NCBI GenBank assembly: GCA_011316305.1
Contig: SAUG01000029.1
Location: forward strand, 248,001-312,000
DNA: 64,000 nt
Direction: 5' to 3'
From: Rusavskia elegans
Taxonomy: Eukaryota > Ascomycota > Lecanoromycetes > Teloschistales > Teloschistaceae
Of the stretch, positions 21,321-33,224 are shown in pieces. The notes under the pieces were generated by a model. The model saw only the letters and a program-made list of their open reading frames with translations. It made no database searches and was not told the DNA's origin. Numbering within the stretch: the stretch's first letter is position 1; every line of letters begins with the position of its first letter. Both the position numbers and the translations under genes were made by a program.

Positions 21321-22238
21321 TTGGCTGAGCCATTCGACATACTGCAAGCCTCCTTATTCGAAAGCGACTCAGCGATAATCGAGGTTATGGCTGACGCGAC
21401 CGCTGATTTCAAGCTTGAAGCCCCTTTCTACGACTACGATCATGACATAGTCGGTCTCGATTGTGGAGCAGACATTAAGACGTTTGATGCAAGCATCAAC
21501 AAAAAGAAGCAAGAACATGCTGAGGGCGTTGCTTTCGTTCCCATCATCTTCGAAGAGGAAACCACGACCTTACCCCCAAAGCGTGCAGCGGCGGAGATTT
21601 ATGAAGACATGCCCCCAAAGAAGAAACCAGCTCGAGCTTCAAGTAGTCTCGAACATTGAAGAGAATCTCCCAATGCCAACACGCAGGACCGTACCGGACA
21701 GCGCCACACCCCGCCCGAGGTTGCTCAAGCCAACGAGGGCCCCAACTTGGAATCTGCGAAAGCCACACCACGTTCACCGAACCCCAAGCGCACCACGGTC
21801 AACCAAACCTATGTCAAGCCCAAGCGTGCTACAGCCGGTCAGGTTGCAGAGAAAGTTGTCCTCCCAACAAAGTGGTCTAAAACCAGCCAGGCGGACGAGA
21901 CCCTTGTCAGTATGAAAGAGAGTGGCTATTCTTGGAATGAAATTCGTGAAAAATGGACCGAGTTGACTGGTCAAGTCACCGCAAGTAGCACGCGACCGAA
22001 TCGGTATAAACGTCTTCAAGTCATCATGATGGAGTTGAGAGACACGGAAAAAGATATCCTTGTAGCAGCCAAGGAAGCCGTCGAGGCCAACTGGAAGACC
22101 ATGATGTGATCCACAATCTCTACCAAGATGGAGGCAATGGGTGCTCGGAAATTTCCTCCCGAATTTCTTTGTAAGGAATTTAAGAGGATTGAGAAGGAGG
22201 AAGATGAAATCGAGGCCGCTCGGTACGCGGGCCTGTGA
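21321..22238 (+). pseudogene. Myb/SANT-like fungal nuclear protein, broken by two in-frame TGA codons
   Basis: One continuous reading frame from ATG 21321 to TGA 22238, interrupted by TGA at 21657 and TGA at 22107. The middle and last parts read GYSWNEIREKWTELTGQ, STRPNRYKRLQVIMMELRDTEKDILVAAKEAVEANW (split), then after the second stop KMEAMGARKFPPEFLCKEFKR. This is the fungal SANT-like motif SWxEIRxxWxxxTG...STLPNRYxRLK...KxKW...GxxxYPPxxLxxxFK. In relatives a Trp normally sits about where the second TGA falls, so TGG to TGA is the simplest change. The N-terminal part is acidic with Lys-rich patches. No GT/AG pair removes either stop while keeping the frame. It may be a young pseudogene; readthrough or a reannotated intron are alternatives. 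Confidence 0.6.
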
Positions 22239-23173
22239 AGTAGGTGTCGGTGCCAGCACCAACAATGGTATCGTGAACGAAAAGGATGGAAAAGCAGCCT
22301 GACATGTCCAAAGATCGTACCGACGGGACCACAGTCATAGATGACGCCAACTCCGAGTTTGCTGCTGTTGCTGAAGCACTGGACTTGCCGTCTAACGATA
22401 ATGAGTTGGTCAAGGAAAGGGAGAGCTTTAAAATCACAGTGTTCAGCAAAATTCTTCGCTTCAGGCAACTTGTGCTGAGGGACTGGTGCCACTGGGATAC
22501 ACTCGGAAATAGGTTTGGAGAAGAAATATCCAATACCACGGCGACTTATTGACCTTGCACCGTTGTGAGTGATGAATTAAAGTAGGAAAACAGATATAAT
22601 GGAAGATCAAAAAGAATGGGCGATCACTAGCATTTCAAACAGGAAAAGTGAGTGACGGGTACGCCTAGAAATGATGCTAGCTACCTACTATAAAGTAAGG
22701 TACCAGCTTCTGAAGCGTGTGAATAAGCTAAGGATTTCTAGTCCATCCTCGCATCTTAGGGGTTTCCAACTGCTTGTCGTTGGACCTGGCCAAGGGACCC
22801 AATCTCGCGTCAAAAGTACAAACATGACAGAGTAAGAGCACCTTCACGAGAAGTGGTTCTGTGTAGGACGACACAGCCAATGCAGCAGTCGTGATAGACG
22901 ATTGAGGATGTAGGAAGCTCATCTACAGAGTGTCGTAAGCAGTATTAACCACACCCTCGTTGCTATAAGCCGAGGAAGGTCGAACAAGTCTAAAGCAGAC
23001 GCATGATGTGCTTCCCAATACCACATATCGTGGCTAGACAGTCCTGGGGTATTATCAACATCACTCTTCTTTCTCACCAACGCCGAATTTTGAAGAATCG
23101 TTTGTCATGATAGTAGGCGAGTGCTCCTCCACCCCTCGATACGCGACGATGAATGCCCAGTCGTAATGGTATG
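22239..23173. other. intergenic, no gene seen
   Basis: An 88-codon frame at 22286-22552 has a Met start but no recognisable family and may belong to the decayed 3' part of the SANT-like locus. The rest looks like ordinary 3' flanking DNA. Confidence 0.4.
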
Positions 23174-24502
23174 TCACTCCATACTCCGTTGAACCGAGCG
23201 GCGTAGTTGGCGGTTGTAGAGCTTCTTTTCTTCTGGCGTACCCCAGTATAACTTCGAAGCCTCGGGATTCACTAGAGTTCGTGGGTCGTAGGGTGGGTCG
23301 GTATTTTCGATGGCATCAATTACGCCCTCGATGTGCGATTTAATGTCGTCCGCCCTTGCCGGAAAGTAGCAAGGTACACCCGCTTTCGAAACGCGGTGAT
23401 GGAAGATGGGAGTGTCAAAGACGACGCGAGGCTGCTCGTCCGGAAATCGTGGGCTGATGGTCATGGTGATGCGGAACATGCCACCGTCTAGCTGGGTCAT
23501 GGGCCGACCAAAATAGGTCAAGACCCATACGAAGGGATTGCCATCGGCAAGATCGATATCAATGGTGACCATATCGTTTCTTCGGTAGCTCTCCGAAACA
23601 CGGTCATAGATTCGAAGAAGTCCAGCGGCCATGCTTGTTTCGTTCCTCGTCGCCACTAGTCCTTCTTTGCCCCAGTGCTCCGTTTCTCGATCTAGAACGT
23701 CCTTGACCAGCTGCAAGCGACGGCGTAGCTCGGTGTAATTAAATTTCCCAGACATGGTATTGCCCCCGCCTTCGAACGGCATCTGAATGAAGTGTTGATT
23801 CTCTTTGACCTCCCTCGACGCAATGTCTATGGCAGTCAAGTAAGATTCGTAATACCACAGAAATCGTCTTTTGCACAGGTCTTTGAAAGGCTCGAAGGGG
23901 GGTTCCGGCTCCGGTTCATCATATTCTGTTCGCATGGGCTTCTCTAGTGGTGGGAAATCGTCGACTGTGCCGTCGGAATGAATACCCAAGGACTCTTCCA
24001 AGGGTTGAATGACAGCCAGCCGCAGCGTTTCATGCCTGATCTTGGCAACGTAGGCAGCTTGATGCTTCTTGTCGTCTGACGAATTGGCGTTCTCAAAGCC
24101 CGGTTCGTTTTCATATGGATTGGAGGACATGAGGCTTTGGATGGATATCAGGATTGACTCTAAGCCTTGAGCCGACGACCATTGCTCGCCCGATTCGCCC
24201 CGCCACGTTCCCAGGATGGACAGACAGACTTTACCGCCGGAGTAAATGTTTGGGTTGAAGCGAGACCTCCCACCATTGGTAGTCAATGCGTTCACCGAGG
24301 GCGCCGTCTCTGGATAACCCTTGGGGAATTTGAGATGGAAATGAAAGAAACCGAATTCATAAGGTGTTTCTGCAGGGCCCATGATCAGGGCTTTGACGTT
24401 GCGGACATCTGCTTCAGTACAAGCTACCGCTAGGGACAGATCACCAGTCTTCTGGATGTCGGATATCTCTTTGGTGATGCGGAGGATTGACTGATTAGCC
24501 AT
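23174..24502 (-). CDS. ubiquitin-conjugating enzyme E2 with two UBC folds (UBE2Z-like)
   Basis: Single exon, 442 aa. The N-terminal UBC domain (about 1-160) has FHFHLKFPKGYPETAPSV, then RFNPNIYSGGKVCLSILGTW with the active-site Cys at 93, and SIQSLMSSNPYENEPG. That is the UBE2Z/large-E2 pattern. After an acidic linker and a helical segment, a second UBC-like region (about 310-400) reads FRITMTISPRFPDEQPRVVF, then FHHRVSKAGVPCYFPAR with Cys378 where an E2 cysteine would fall. It lacks the NPN of a classic E2, so its activity is uncertain. The protein should take ubiquitin (or a ubiquitin-like protein) from an E1 in cytosol or nucleus. The start at 24502 aligns with normal E2 N-termini. Confidence 0.88.
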   Translation of the reverse strand: MANQSILRITKEISDIQKTGDLSLAVACTEADVRNVKALIMGPAETPYEFGFFHFHLKFPKGYPETAPSVNALTTNGGRSRFNPNIYSGGKVCLSILGTWRGESGEQWSSAQGLESILISIQSLMSSNPYENEPGFENANSSDDKKHQAAYVAKIRHETLRLAVIQPLEESLGIHSDGTVDDFPPLEKPMRTEYDEPEPEPPFEPFKDLCKRRFLWYYESYLTAIDIASREVKENQHFIQMPFEGGGNTMSGKFNYTELRRRLQLVKDVLDRETEHWGKEGLVATRNETSMAAGLLRIYDRVSESYRRNDMVTIDIDLADGNPFVWVLTYFGRPMTQLDGGMFRITMTISPRFPDEQPRVVFDTPIFHHRVSKAGVPCYFPARADDIKSHIEGVIDAIENTDPPYDPRTLVNPEASKLYWGTPEEKKLYNRQLRRSVQRSME

Positions 24503-25423
24503 GTTTGCAAAGTGGCAGAATCAATTCCCGTGAATGACTAACTGAAGGTCAAGGAAAAGGAAGATATTGTGGGAGAGAACACTTAGTTGCTATCATGTAT
24601 GCAAGAAGATGTTTCAAGCCTGGGTCATGGCCAGAGAAAGGTGCAGGTTATCGGTCAGACTGATCCCGCTGCGAGGAAGGCAGAATAGAAGCACCTGTGA
24701 GGCTCTTGTCACCACAGCATCAGTTCCTGCTGTGTACTGTACGGTATGCTGCCTGGTCGCGACCTCCAGCCTGGTCAATCATTTCAAAATCGTGGAGCCT
24801 TGCAGGTCTGCTAGGTGTTTAATAGCCTGGAGAGCGTTTGATGGTCGCCTATTTTTGGATGTGTAAGGTACCTATCTAAGATTTGTAACAATTAGCTTGT
24901 TTTGCCGACGGCTGCCAAGACTGCGGAAACAGCCACGCTCAGAGCAACAACAATTAGTACGAGACGCTACATATCATACATGACGGATACCCTCCACTCT
25001 TCCAGGAGCTCCGTGACGACTGCCTAGGTATCCATGATTGTTGCAGAATATCGCATGCTGTGCATCGACCTATCCCTGCACGGTTAGCCTCGTATCCATC
25101 TTTGTAAAGCTCAGCTACGAGTACGGTCCTCTGCGAACCGCACTCGATTCGAGCCCTTCGACTGCGCAGGCGTCTATTGTTGCACATCTGTCCGCAGTTC
25201 AACGGCCTTGTTTCTTCGAGGACCGTCAGTCCCCAGTGTCCATCGGATCTCGACATCGCCGTTGCTTCGACTCTCACCCTACCGTGGCATTGACGTCCTT
25301 GCCACACGAGACTCGGTTGAACCCCCGCAAACTCAACCGGACCATCAAAGATCCAATCAACCGAGGACCCAGAGGTTCGGGGAAGGAAACATCCACCCCG
25401 ACACGGTGCAGGTGAAGTTCGCA
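24503..25423. other. divergent promoter and 5' leader of the LIM/RhoGAP gene
   Basis: 921 bp between two divergent genes. The in-frame extension upstream of ATG 25424 (back to 25208) looks non-conserved, so I treat it as leader. Confidence 0.45.
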
Positions 25424-28400
25424 ATGAGCACACAGCCGGAAGGGAGGCCTTCGACTGAGAGATGGCGAGCCGATCCAAGCTATAACAACAGAGGCCCTTA
25501 TCGCCAACAGCCACCTGACTCAAACAGTCAATATTCACAACCGCCCAACAACGGGTACAACGCATCCAGCAACTCTCGGAATCGGCACGGAGGCGCTGGA
25601 AGCGAGGAGCAGCTTTCCAATGGAAACCTTTCCGATTCTTCTGCCGGAGGACGATATGGAAGAGACAAGGATCGCATCGTCACACACAACATGCCCGTCA
25701 GAGAGCGCTCACGGACAAACGGAAGTAATGGGCCGAAGCGAATATGTGACAAGTGCGGCGACCCTTTACTGGGTCAATTCGTCCGGGCAATGGGAGGCAT
25801 GTTTCATCTGGAGTGCTTCATGTGCCGCGTGAGTGTTGTTCGACCGTAGCCATTGTACCAACTGACCATTCGACAGGATTGCGGTCAAATCGTCGCCTCC
25901 AAATTCTTTCCCGTCGACGATGAGGAAGGCACTGGACAATACCCCTTGTGCGAGACTGACTATTTTCGGAGACTGGACTTGCTTTGTTTCGACTGCGGAG
26001 GAGCTCTCCGTGGCTCCTACATAACAGCTCTGGACCGAAAGTACCACATTGAGCATTTCACTTGCTCAATCTGTCCGACCGTTTTCGGCGCACAAGATAG
26101 CTACTACGAGCACGCCGGAAAAGTGTACTGTCACTACCACTATTCTACGCAATTCGCGCAACGATGCACAGGTTGTCAAACAGCTATCTTGAAGCAATTC
26201 GTGGAGATCTTCCGAAACGGGCAAAACCAGCACTGGCATCCCGAATGCTACATGATACATAAATTCTGGAACGTGCGCCTGGCCCCTCCTGGCTCAGATA
26301 TGGAGAATGCCACATTCGACGAGGATGTCACCGAAGAGAAGCGGAACACGGTCAAACACGATGAGGAGCACATGGAGGAGAAGGTCTATCGGATTTGGAG
26401 CGTGCTGTCTACCTTTGAAGAATCCTCTGCCGCTTGCATATCCGACATGCTCCTGCATGTGAGCAACGGAGCATACATCGATGGGGTTTTGGTTGCCAAA
26501 AAGTTTATTTGGCATGTCGATGTGCTTTTTGGTGCCACAGACCGGCTGGATCTCCTCATGAACTCCGAGGGTTTGAAAAGTAAGATCCACATTTCCCATC
26601 TAATAGATTACAGTGCTGACCTATCAGATCTGGCATATGGTCGAGAAGCAAAGCTATTGTGCAAGAAGATCGTCGCCTTTTTCTCTCTCCTGACGAAGAC
26701 CCAAGAGGGAGGAGTGAGGAAGCTTGGCGTGACGCAGGAGCTTCTGTCGCTAGTGACCGGTCTTGCGCATTATCTCAAACTGTTGATCAGGATCAGCCTC
26801 CAAGGGGCGTTGAAGCTTGAGCGCGACTGCAAGAACACCGAAGGATTGGACCGCTTCCTCGAAGAATTGGGCGATTTGGACAGTGTGAAAGAAGCGGAGA
26901 AGTCTTTGGACTTGACTGCGGGTGTGACTGGGCTTGCAGACCAGCAGTCAGACCTTTGCTTCAAGTGCAAACAGCCTGTCGATGATGAGTGTGCCAGGTT
27001 TGGCCAAGACAGGTGGCACAAGAAACATCTCGAGTGCGACTTTTGCCAGACCTCGCTTGGTGTCGATCTCCCCAGTGCACTATGGAGTGAGGCGGAGTCA
27101 AAGGTCGTATGCAGACGGTGTGCCAAGGACAAAAGTCGAGCCCCTGATGCAGAAGCGGGATTCGAGAATGTCACCCGGCTCATGCAGTATGTCTATCTCC
27201 TCCGAGTGGCTCTGGCCAGGCTCTTGTCCGTTCTTCGCTCTGGCGGCACACTCCCTCACACATCAGGTAAATACTCCGAACTCTTCTCCGGCCCGCGACC
27301 GACTAAACGGAAGCATAGATGACCCAAATCTAAAGACTTATGACTCCAACGAGGGCCATCGGGTTGGTCCAGGTGGCCATCTCCAGCCGCCGCTTCTCCG
27401 GTCACAGAGCAGATCCAAGTCATATGGAGGAACGTCCAACCTGGATGATCAACCAGGATCTTCTTACACCCAGACAGTCACTGAGATGAAGCGTCTGCGA
27501 TCAACCAGAATGGATACTCAGCTTTCAACTAACCTCAAGAAGGCTCGGACGTCAAGAATATTAGATGGGCCTGAGGCTCAAAGCATCAGGCCAGGCTCTG
27601 CGGGCAACGATGGTTCAAAGAGGAAGACCCAAGGCTTTCAAATTGTCGAGGACCGAGATGCGAGCGGGTTCGCGACGACAGATCTGACGTTTGGAAACCA
27701 CGAGGCGTTAACGTTGGATGATATTCCGCGTATCGTGGCTGCTGAGCAAGCAAAGGAACAGCGGCCCAATGCTTCAAAATATGCAAGGAATCAGCTGATT
27801 GGCTCCACCCCACACCAGCCTAAGTTACTCAGTGGTCATCAGCGGAACTTCTCAGACGGACAGCAGCTCGAGACAGGGGCAGATGCGACCACACAAAGGC
27901 CGAAACGATACTTCTCGGAACTCTCGGCGCTAGAGTATTTCATAGTCCGTCACGTCGCCGTTCTATCTATGGAACCACTGTTGGATGGGCACTTCACTTT
28001 GGAAGATCTGCTCGGACTCATTGAGACGAAGAAGCCAACGTTCTGGGGCAAGTTTGGAAAAGCATTCAAGAATGATCGACCAAAGGCCGGCAAGAAGAAA
28101 GGAGTCTTTGGCGTCGGGCTAGACATCCTTGTGGAACGAGACGGGGTTGAGTCGACCTACGGAGTTGGCCCTGGCGCTCTACGAGTCCCTGGGATCATCG
28201 ACGATGCAATCTCTGCTATGCGGCAAATGGACATGTCTGTGGAGGGCGTCTTCCGCAAGAACGGCAATATCCGAGGGCTGAAAGACTTGTCCGACAAGAT
28301 CGACGCGAAGGAAGTCGAAGTGGACCTGTCCAAGGAAAGTCCGGTACAAGTCGCCGCTTTGCTCAAGAAGTTTCTACGAGAGCTACCTGATCCTCTGCTG

Positions 28401-29365
28401 ACTTTCAAACTGTACCGACTTTTCATCATTTCTCAAAGTAAGCTCGGGACCCGGTAACGATGATCACCAGTTAACCGATACTGCAGAAATCAATGATGAG
28501 GAGAAGAGGAAGCGCGTCCTGCACCTTACCTGCTGTCTCTTGCCAAAAACACACCGAGACTCACTCGAGATCCTTTTCTCATTCCTCGTCTGGGCCTCAT
28601 CATTTTCACAAGTCGATGAAGAGAGCGGGAGCAAGATGGACACGCATAACCTTGCCACTGTCATCGCCCCAAACATCCTCAAGGACAAGAGTGCCATTGC
28701 GCCCATGGATGAGAACAGCTTCCTTGCAATAGAGGCTGTGAATTCGTTGATCGAATACAACGACCAGATGAGCGAGGTAATTGCGGCTCCCTCTTTGTTG
28801 TGTAGCACCAGCTGATATCATCTCACAACAGGTACCAGAGGACCTCCAATCGATCCTCAACGACTCCTCCCTCTTCAACAATTCCTCGGACATCACCACC
28901 AAAGAAATCCTCAAACGCTACGGCGAAATCGGCCGTCCAGCTGCTCATCATCCACAAATCACTGACCCCTCCAATACAAACACTCCGAACGAACCCCGAC
29001 CGAATTCACGCGAATGCAACACGACCAACGGCTCGAATCCGGCCGCTCGTGCTGCCGCCCCCATCATCACACACGTGGATACAGATCCATACCAGGCAAA
29101 CGGGTGGCAGAAAGAATCTAGCGTCCGGCATGTCCAAGGCTCTGGCGAGGGACGAGCTCCGAATTATCCAACGCATGGTCAGAACACACCACCACAAGGG
29201 TACAACGGTCTCAAGGACCCCGATAGTGCGTACCATCGACGGCAAGGGAGCAGTGACAGCCAAGCGAGCCATGGCAGTGCCGGTCGGACGAGATACCGAC
29301 ATTCGGGCTGGGTCAAACATGGCACCCAAGGTCCAGGGCCCATGGGCGTAACGGGGGCTGGTTGA
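25424..29365 (+). CDS. lrg1: LIM-domain Rho GTPase-activating protein, Lrg1-like, 6 exons
   Basis: Exons 25424-25828, 25877-26579, 26628-27266, 27319-28437, 28487-28776 and 28832-29365; introns 48-55 nt; 1229 aa. LIM1 begins ICDKCGDPLLGQFVRAMGG, LIM2 begins CFDCGGALRGSYITALDRKY, and a third starts CTGCQTAILKQFVEIF. A later LIM is CFKCKQPVDDECARFGQDRW. Between them lies the Lrg1 block YGREAKLLCKKIVAFFSLL. The RhoGAP domain (about 875-1050) shows GVFRKNG with the arginine finger, KFLRELPDPLL and NLATVIAPNI. In yeast and Neurospora, Lrg1 stimulates GTP hydrolysis on Rho1 and limits glucan synthesis and polar growth. The 48-nt intron 26580-26627 is a multiple of three and could be missed, but removing it restores the conserved block. 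The tail is Gly/Ser/Asn-rich. Confidence 0.93.
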
Positions 29366-30582
29366 AGGTCGCCAATCTCTTTGCCAGATTGCAGCATCCG
29401 TTCAAAGTACTTCGATCTCGAAAGCCACGCGGCTGACTTCAACTATTATTACGTGGCAGTCCACGATTACTGTTTTTTTTTTTTCGATGGAGACAAGCAA
29501 CGCGCTTACTTATTCCATCCACTTCCTCTCACTCACACCTGTAACGATGGGCAGGAGTAATTCGAATCTCCGATCCCGAGCGGTCGTCCTTAGATTCACG
29601 CAGATCTGTCCCTTTTTCGATTCAATAGGCGGTAGCGAGGCTTGCATTCGGTCGAGCGTTTGGAAATGAACGGAGTTTTGGCCGAGGACGATGGTCCATG
29701 TGAGGTCCTTTGAGAGGACTAAATCCTTCCCATCTTTTTCTGATCATTTCTCTACGGAAATGGCATGGCGGAAAATGCGAGCTACATCGGAGCAACGGCG
29801 GCGGCATACGGCAGGCGTGAATAGGGTATTTGGTACGAATTGAAACGGCTTTTGTTGGTATTTGATGGCCTGTGAAGTTGAGCGTTATTATATATTCCGC
29901 CATCCGACGGAAATTGACCATGATACTCACAGTCATTCATTGTGCAACGTACCACTCGTCACTCGATTCCACCCTCCATTATTCCTGACCCTTCCAGAAC
30001 CCTCCTCACCGCGGTCCTCTCCCGCTATCGCCCTCCAATCATCAGGATGGCTAACTGGCTAGTCTTACTCATAATGGATGAAGAATTCTACTCTGCTTTT
30101 GATCCGGCACAACCATCGGCCGTTCATGAGGCTGGTTTCATACAAACATACATACATACATACAGTAAGTGGTGTGATAAGTATTTGAGGAGTAGCTGGA
30201 GCTACGGTATAGAAGCTGGGAAAAGGGCATTGCCTTTCATGATCATGACTCGGAGAAATGGGTATGATTGTGTAAGCTTGATGATAATAATCTTGCTGTT
30301 GTCCCTGCTAGATGCTGAGTGCCATCGGAATCAAAACATCCAAATGTTGGATCTTCATTGATATTTCATGTAGATTCAAGCAAGACAGAATACAGAAGTA
30401 GAGAAAGATATGAGACAGAATGGATGACACCTTCCCTAGGATGCTGCGCTCCAACTAGTTACATGCTGCGCTCGAGATTTGATTATCACATAGCAATACA
30501 CCGTTGAAAAGGGTATTAAGATCGGTGAGTTGATTCCCAGATTGAATCACAATGGTTACTGCAATTGGTTCGCGAATGATCG
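29366..30582. other. 1.2 kb intergenic with T-run and ATAC microsatellite
   Basis: Tail-to-tail spacer. It contains a 13-nt T run near 29472-29484 and an (ATAC)n tract near 30144-30163. No coding or RNA gene is recognisable. Confidence 0.5.
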
Positions 30583-33224
30583 TCATCGCCAGGGAAACAT
30601 CTGCTTCATGAGCGCAGCATGTCTATCACTCTGAGGCCGAGGAGCCGTCACTCCTGCCGTGGTCGAAGGGCCGCCTTCGTCCTTTTCATCGGCCCGGTCC
30701 TTTTCCTTCTTGATAGCATTGCTGGTAGTCGAGAGTTGATGTGAAGTTTGAGCGGCCATACTTGCAGCACCAGGATTCCGAGCGGCTTGAAGCGCCGCAG
30801 TATCGACGAAGCTCTGTCCTGCACCTGGCGCCGTTAATCCCATGGCCTGCATTTCTTTCTGCTGTCCTTCCGTTACATGCTTCGAGTCTTGGGATGTCAT
30901 TTGCAGTTGCTGCTGCACAGCAGCTTGCCTTATCTTTTCCTCACGTGCTCGCTTATGTCGCAGGCTCCGACCGTCGATCTTGCCATTTTGCCGTAGGAGC
31001 CGACCCTGACTGTCTCTGGGCTTCTCAAAGGGGTCGGGCCTCAGGTCGGCCTGTGTACTCATCGGGCTTTGGTCGTCCCAATATTGAGGCGAGTCGAGAT
31101 AGACATAATCTCGGTTGCCATGCCCAGAGCTTCTTCGACCTGCCGTGTGTCTGTCAACGAGAGGAGCGCGCCCACTGACACCTCTGCGAGCCGTGGTTCT
31201 ACCCCGAGTACTGTTTGTAGGAGGAGCTACAGACGGTCCTTCCCAGTCTGGCTTTTCCCACTCGGGCGTCGGCATCCGCAAGAGGCCTGGCCTCGAAGGT
31301 CTATCGTTCATACGTGCATCCTGCATTTCCTGTGTATTCTTGTCAGGATCGTAGTCGCCGTCCTCGGGATCGGAGGTGAGCACAGCCTGGTAGTTATTGA
31401 GACTAATTGGCTTAGTATTCCAGTCTGGCTTGCCTCGATATTGGGGTGTCCGCCCACGCTTCTTCGTGGGTGGACGAGTATCGGAGGATGAGTCGCTCAG
31501 CCGACGGCGATTTTGAGCCGCAACTTTGGTAGCAGATGTAATCTGTGGCTCTTCGATTTCAAACGACTCGTTCTCTGGGGTCATATCCTCGTCCGACGTG
31601 GGCAATCCAGAGTACAATTGTTCGCTATCTCGATGTTCATAGGTATGACTATCCCCAGCTATATCTGGAGGAAGACTGTAGGCACTGGTCCTCCGGCTAG
31701 CGGAAGCCTGCGCCGAAAGAGGTCCAAGAAGCGCCGGCGAGCGGTTCTTCTGCACTTTGCCCGAGACGTTCACTGAATCTGACTGCGCATCCGAACTTAA
31801 TCGACGCTGTTTCTCCGGTCTTGATACCGATTTCGCGGAATTAATAGAGCCACTGGCTGTTCGTCTACCAGACGCATTCGTGTCCTCTATGTACTGCACT
31901 CGCTGCTTAAGTGATTCCAGTTCTTCCTTGAGCTTCTCAATCTCTATTGTTTTAGTGCGGAATTGTGCGACGCTCTTGGCCAGGAGCTGCTGTTCGCGAG
32001 TCAGTACATGGACGTCCTCAGCGAGTGCAGTCGGTGACGGAGCGGTCTCGTGTTCAGCAAAGGTTTTCTGTTGGAACTTGAGGTAATCCAAGCTTGCCGC
32101 CATGGTTTTCATGTCCTGCCTAATGCAGTCAACATTGGCTGCGATGCGGTCAATGTCGGCCCGTTGCCCATCCAGCAGAGCGTTGGTGTCTCGACTGAGC
32201 CCAGAAGCAGTTCCACTACTTTGCAGGGCTTTTGAGGGAGCTGGTGGGTCTGGGATAGTGGAAACACTCGAAATCGCGCATTCAGCAGTAACGGAACCAG
32301 CCTTTGCGCCATTCCCGTCAGTGACTTCGGTGTTAACGTGTGGGAGTCCTTCTGTTGAAGCTTGTGGAGGCACGATAGAGCTATCGTTAGGTGTCTCACT
32401 TCCCGCAGGTTTGGGCATAGCCTTTGCGATGTGCCTTGTGATGAGCTCGGTGTCTTTGGCAGGAAGCCCTTTCGCTAAAGCATGTGGTGCTGGGGTGGTA
32501 GATTTGTTCGAGAGCTTAGGCGTCGTAGAAGTTGGCATCTTCGGTGTTGCAGCGTTCGGTTTCGTCGCTTGCAAGCTCGATTGAGGAGTCGAAGTTTCTC
32601 GTGCGTTCAGCAGCTCCTTCTTCTGGATCAAGGGTGCGACCCGGCTATTACCAAGCACGGATTTCAGTACTAGTGAGTTCAGAACTAAGAAGTCACGGTC
32701 CCTAGTCAGGAAGGTGAATCAGTACACTTATCACACTCGCTTGGAATCCTTGATGACCGTCGCAAGGAAGCCAACCTTGGGAGTGATAGATTGCAGACAG
32801 AATACAGCTAGAACGTGTTCAGACTGCAGGGACTCGGAAGTCAGGGAACGGTGCCTCATGGAAAAGGGAATATGGTTTTTCGTGGGAGACAATTTTAAGG
32901 AATCGTGCGTCGATTCCATTCTAGACCGAATGCGAAGGACAAACAGTGGACTTGCCTGTAAGGAGTTTTCTCCCGGCTGGTCAGCACGCATGTGAAACCA
33001 AGCCTCTCTTCGCATCCGGCGCAGTTAAGGGACTGGCAATAGCAATCCTGGAAATCCTTTACACCTTGCTTCCGCTGTCCCGTGGGGAGCATGCCAGTAT
33101 TTGTAAAGAAATTGGGGTCACGATAAGTACGATGGCCACTGTTGAGCTCAATCCAGTCGTTTTTGGAGCTGCAACAGTGATGATCGCATTTCTTGCAATG
33201 GCAGGCTACAAAGTCTGCTGCCAT
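30583..33224 (-). CDS. protein with N-terminal Cys-rich (Mis18/Yippee-like) module and long disordered tail; GC-AG intron
   Basis: Exon 1 is 32956-33224, exon 2 is 30583-32701, joined by a 254-nt intron with a GC donor (AG|GCAAGT) and an AG acceptor; 795 aa in frame. Residues 1-90 hold two CxxC pairs (C10/C13 and C68/C71) around a central segment with W24, the spacing of the zinc-binding beta-tent fold seen in Mis18, Yippee and related fungal domains. The junction reads TPYRDRDFLVLNSLVLKSV, followed by LGNSRVAPLIQKKELL. A coiled coil lies near 320-365 (EIEKLKEELESLKQRVQYI). The C-terminal half is basic and carries PTKKRGRTP and DPFEKPRDSQGRLLRQNGK. It may be a chromatin-associated protein. 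Exon 2 alone has no ATG before codon 41, which argues for the spliced model. The true start could be further upstream. Confidence 0.65.

Noticed and set aside
24954..25565. 203-codon minus-strand frame upstream of the LIM/RhoGAP gene
   Set aside because: Overlaps the leader and first exon of the RhoGAP gene antisense; Cys/Arg-rich composition without any domain.
29472..29484. 13-nt T run as a Pol III terminator
   Set aside because: No A or B box lies upstream at a tRNA-like distance; it is more likely a 3' UTR homopolymer.
32731..33015. 94-codon minus-strand frame within the GC-AG intron as a separate exon
   Set aside because: No GT donor in the right phase joins it to the downstream exon, whereas AG|GCAAGT does so directly from the Cys-rich exon.
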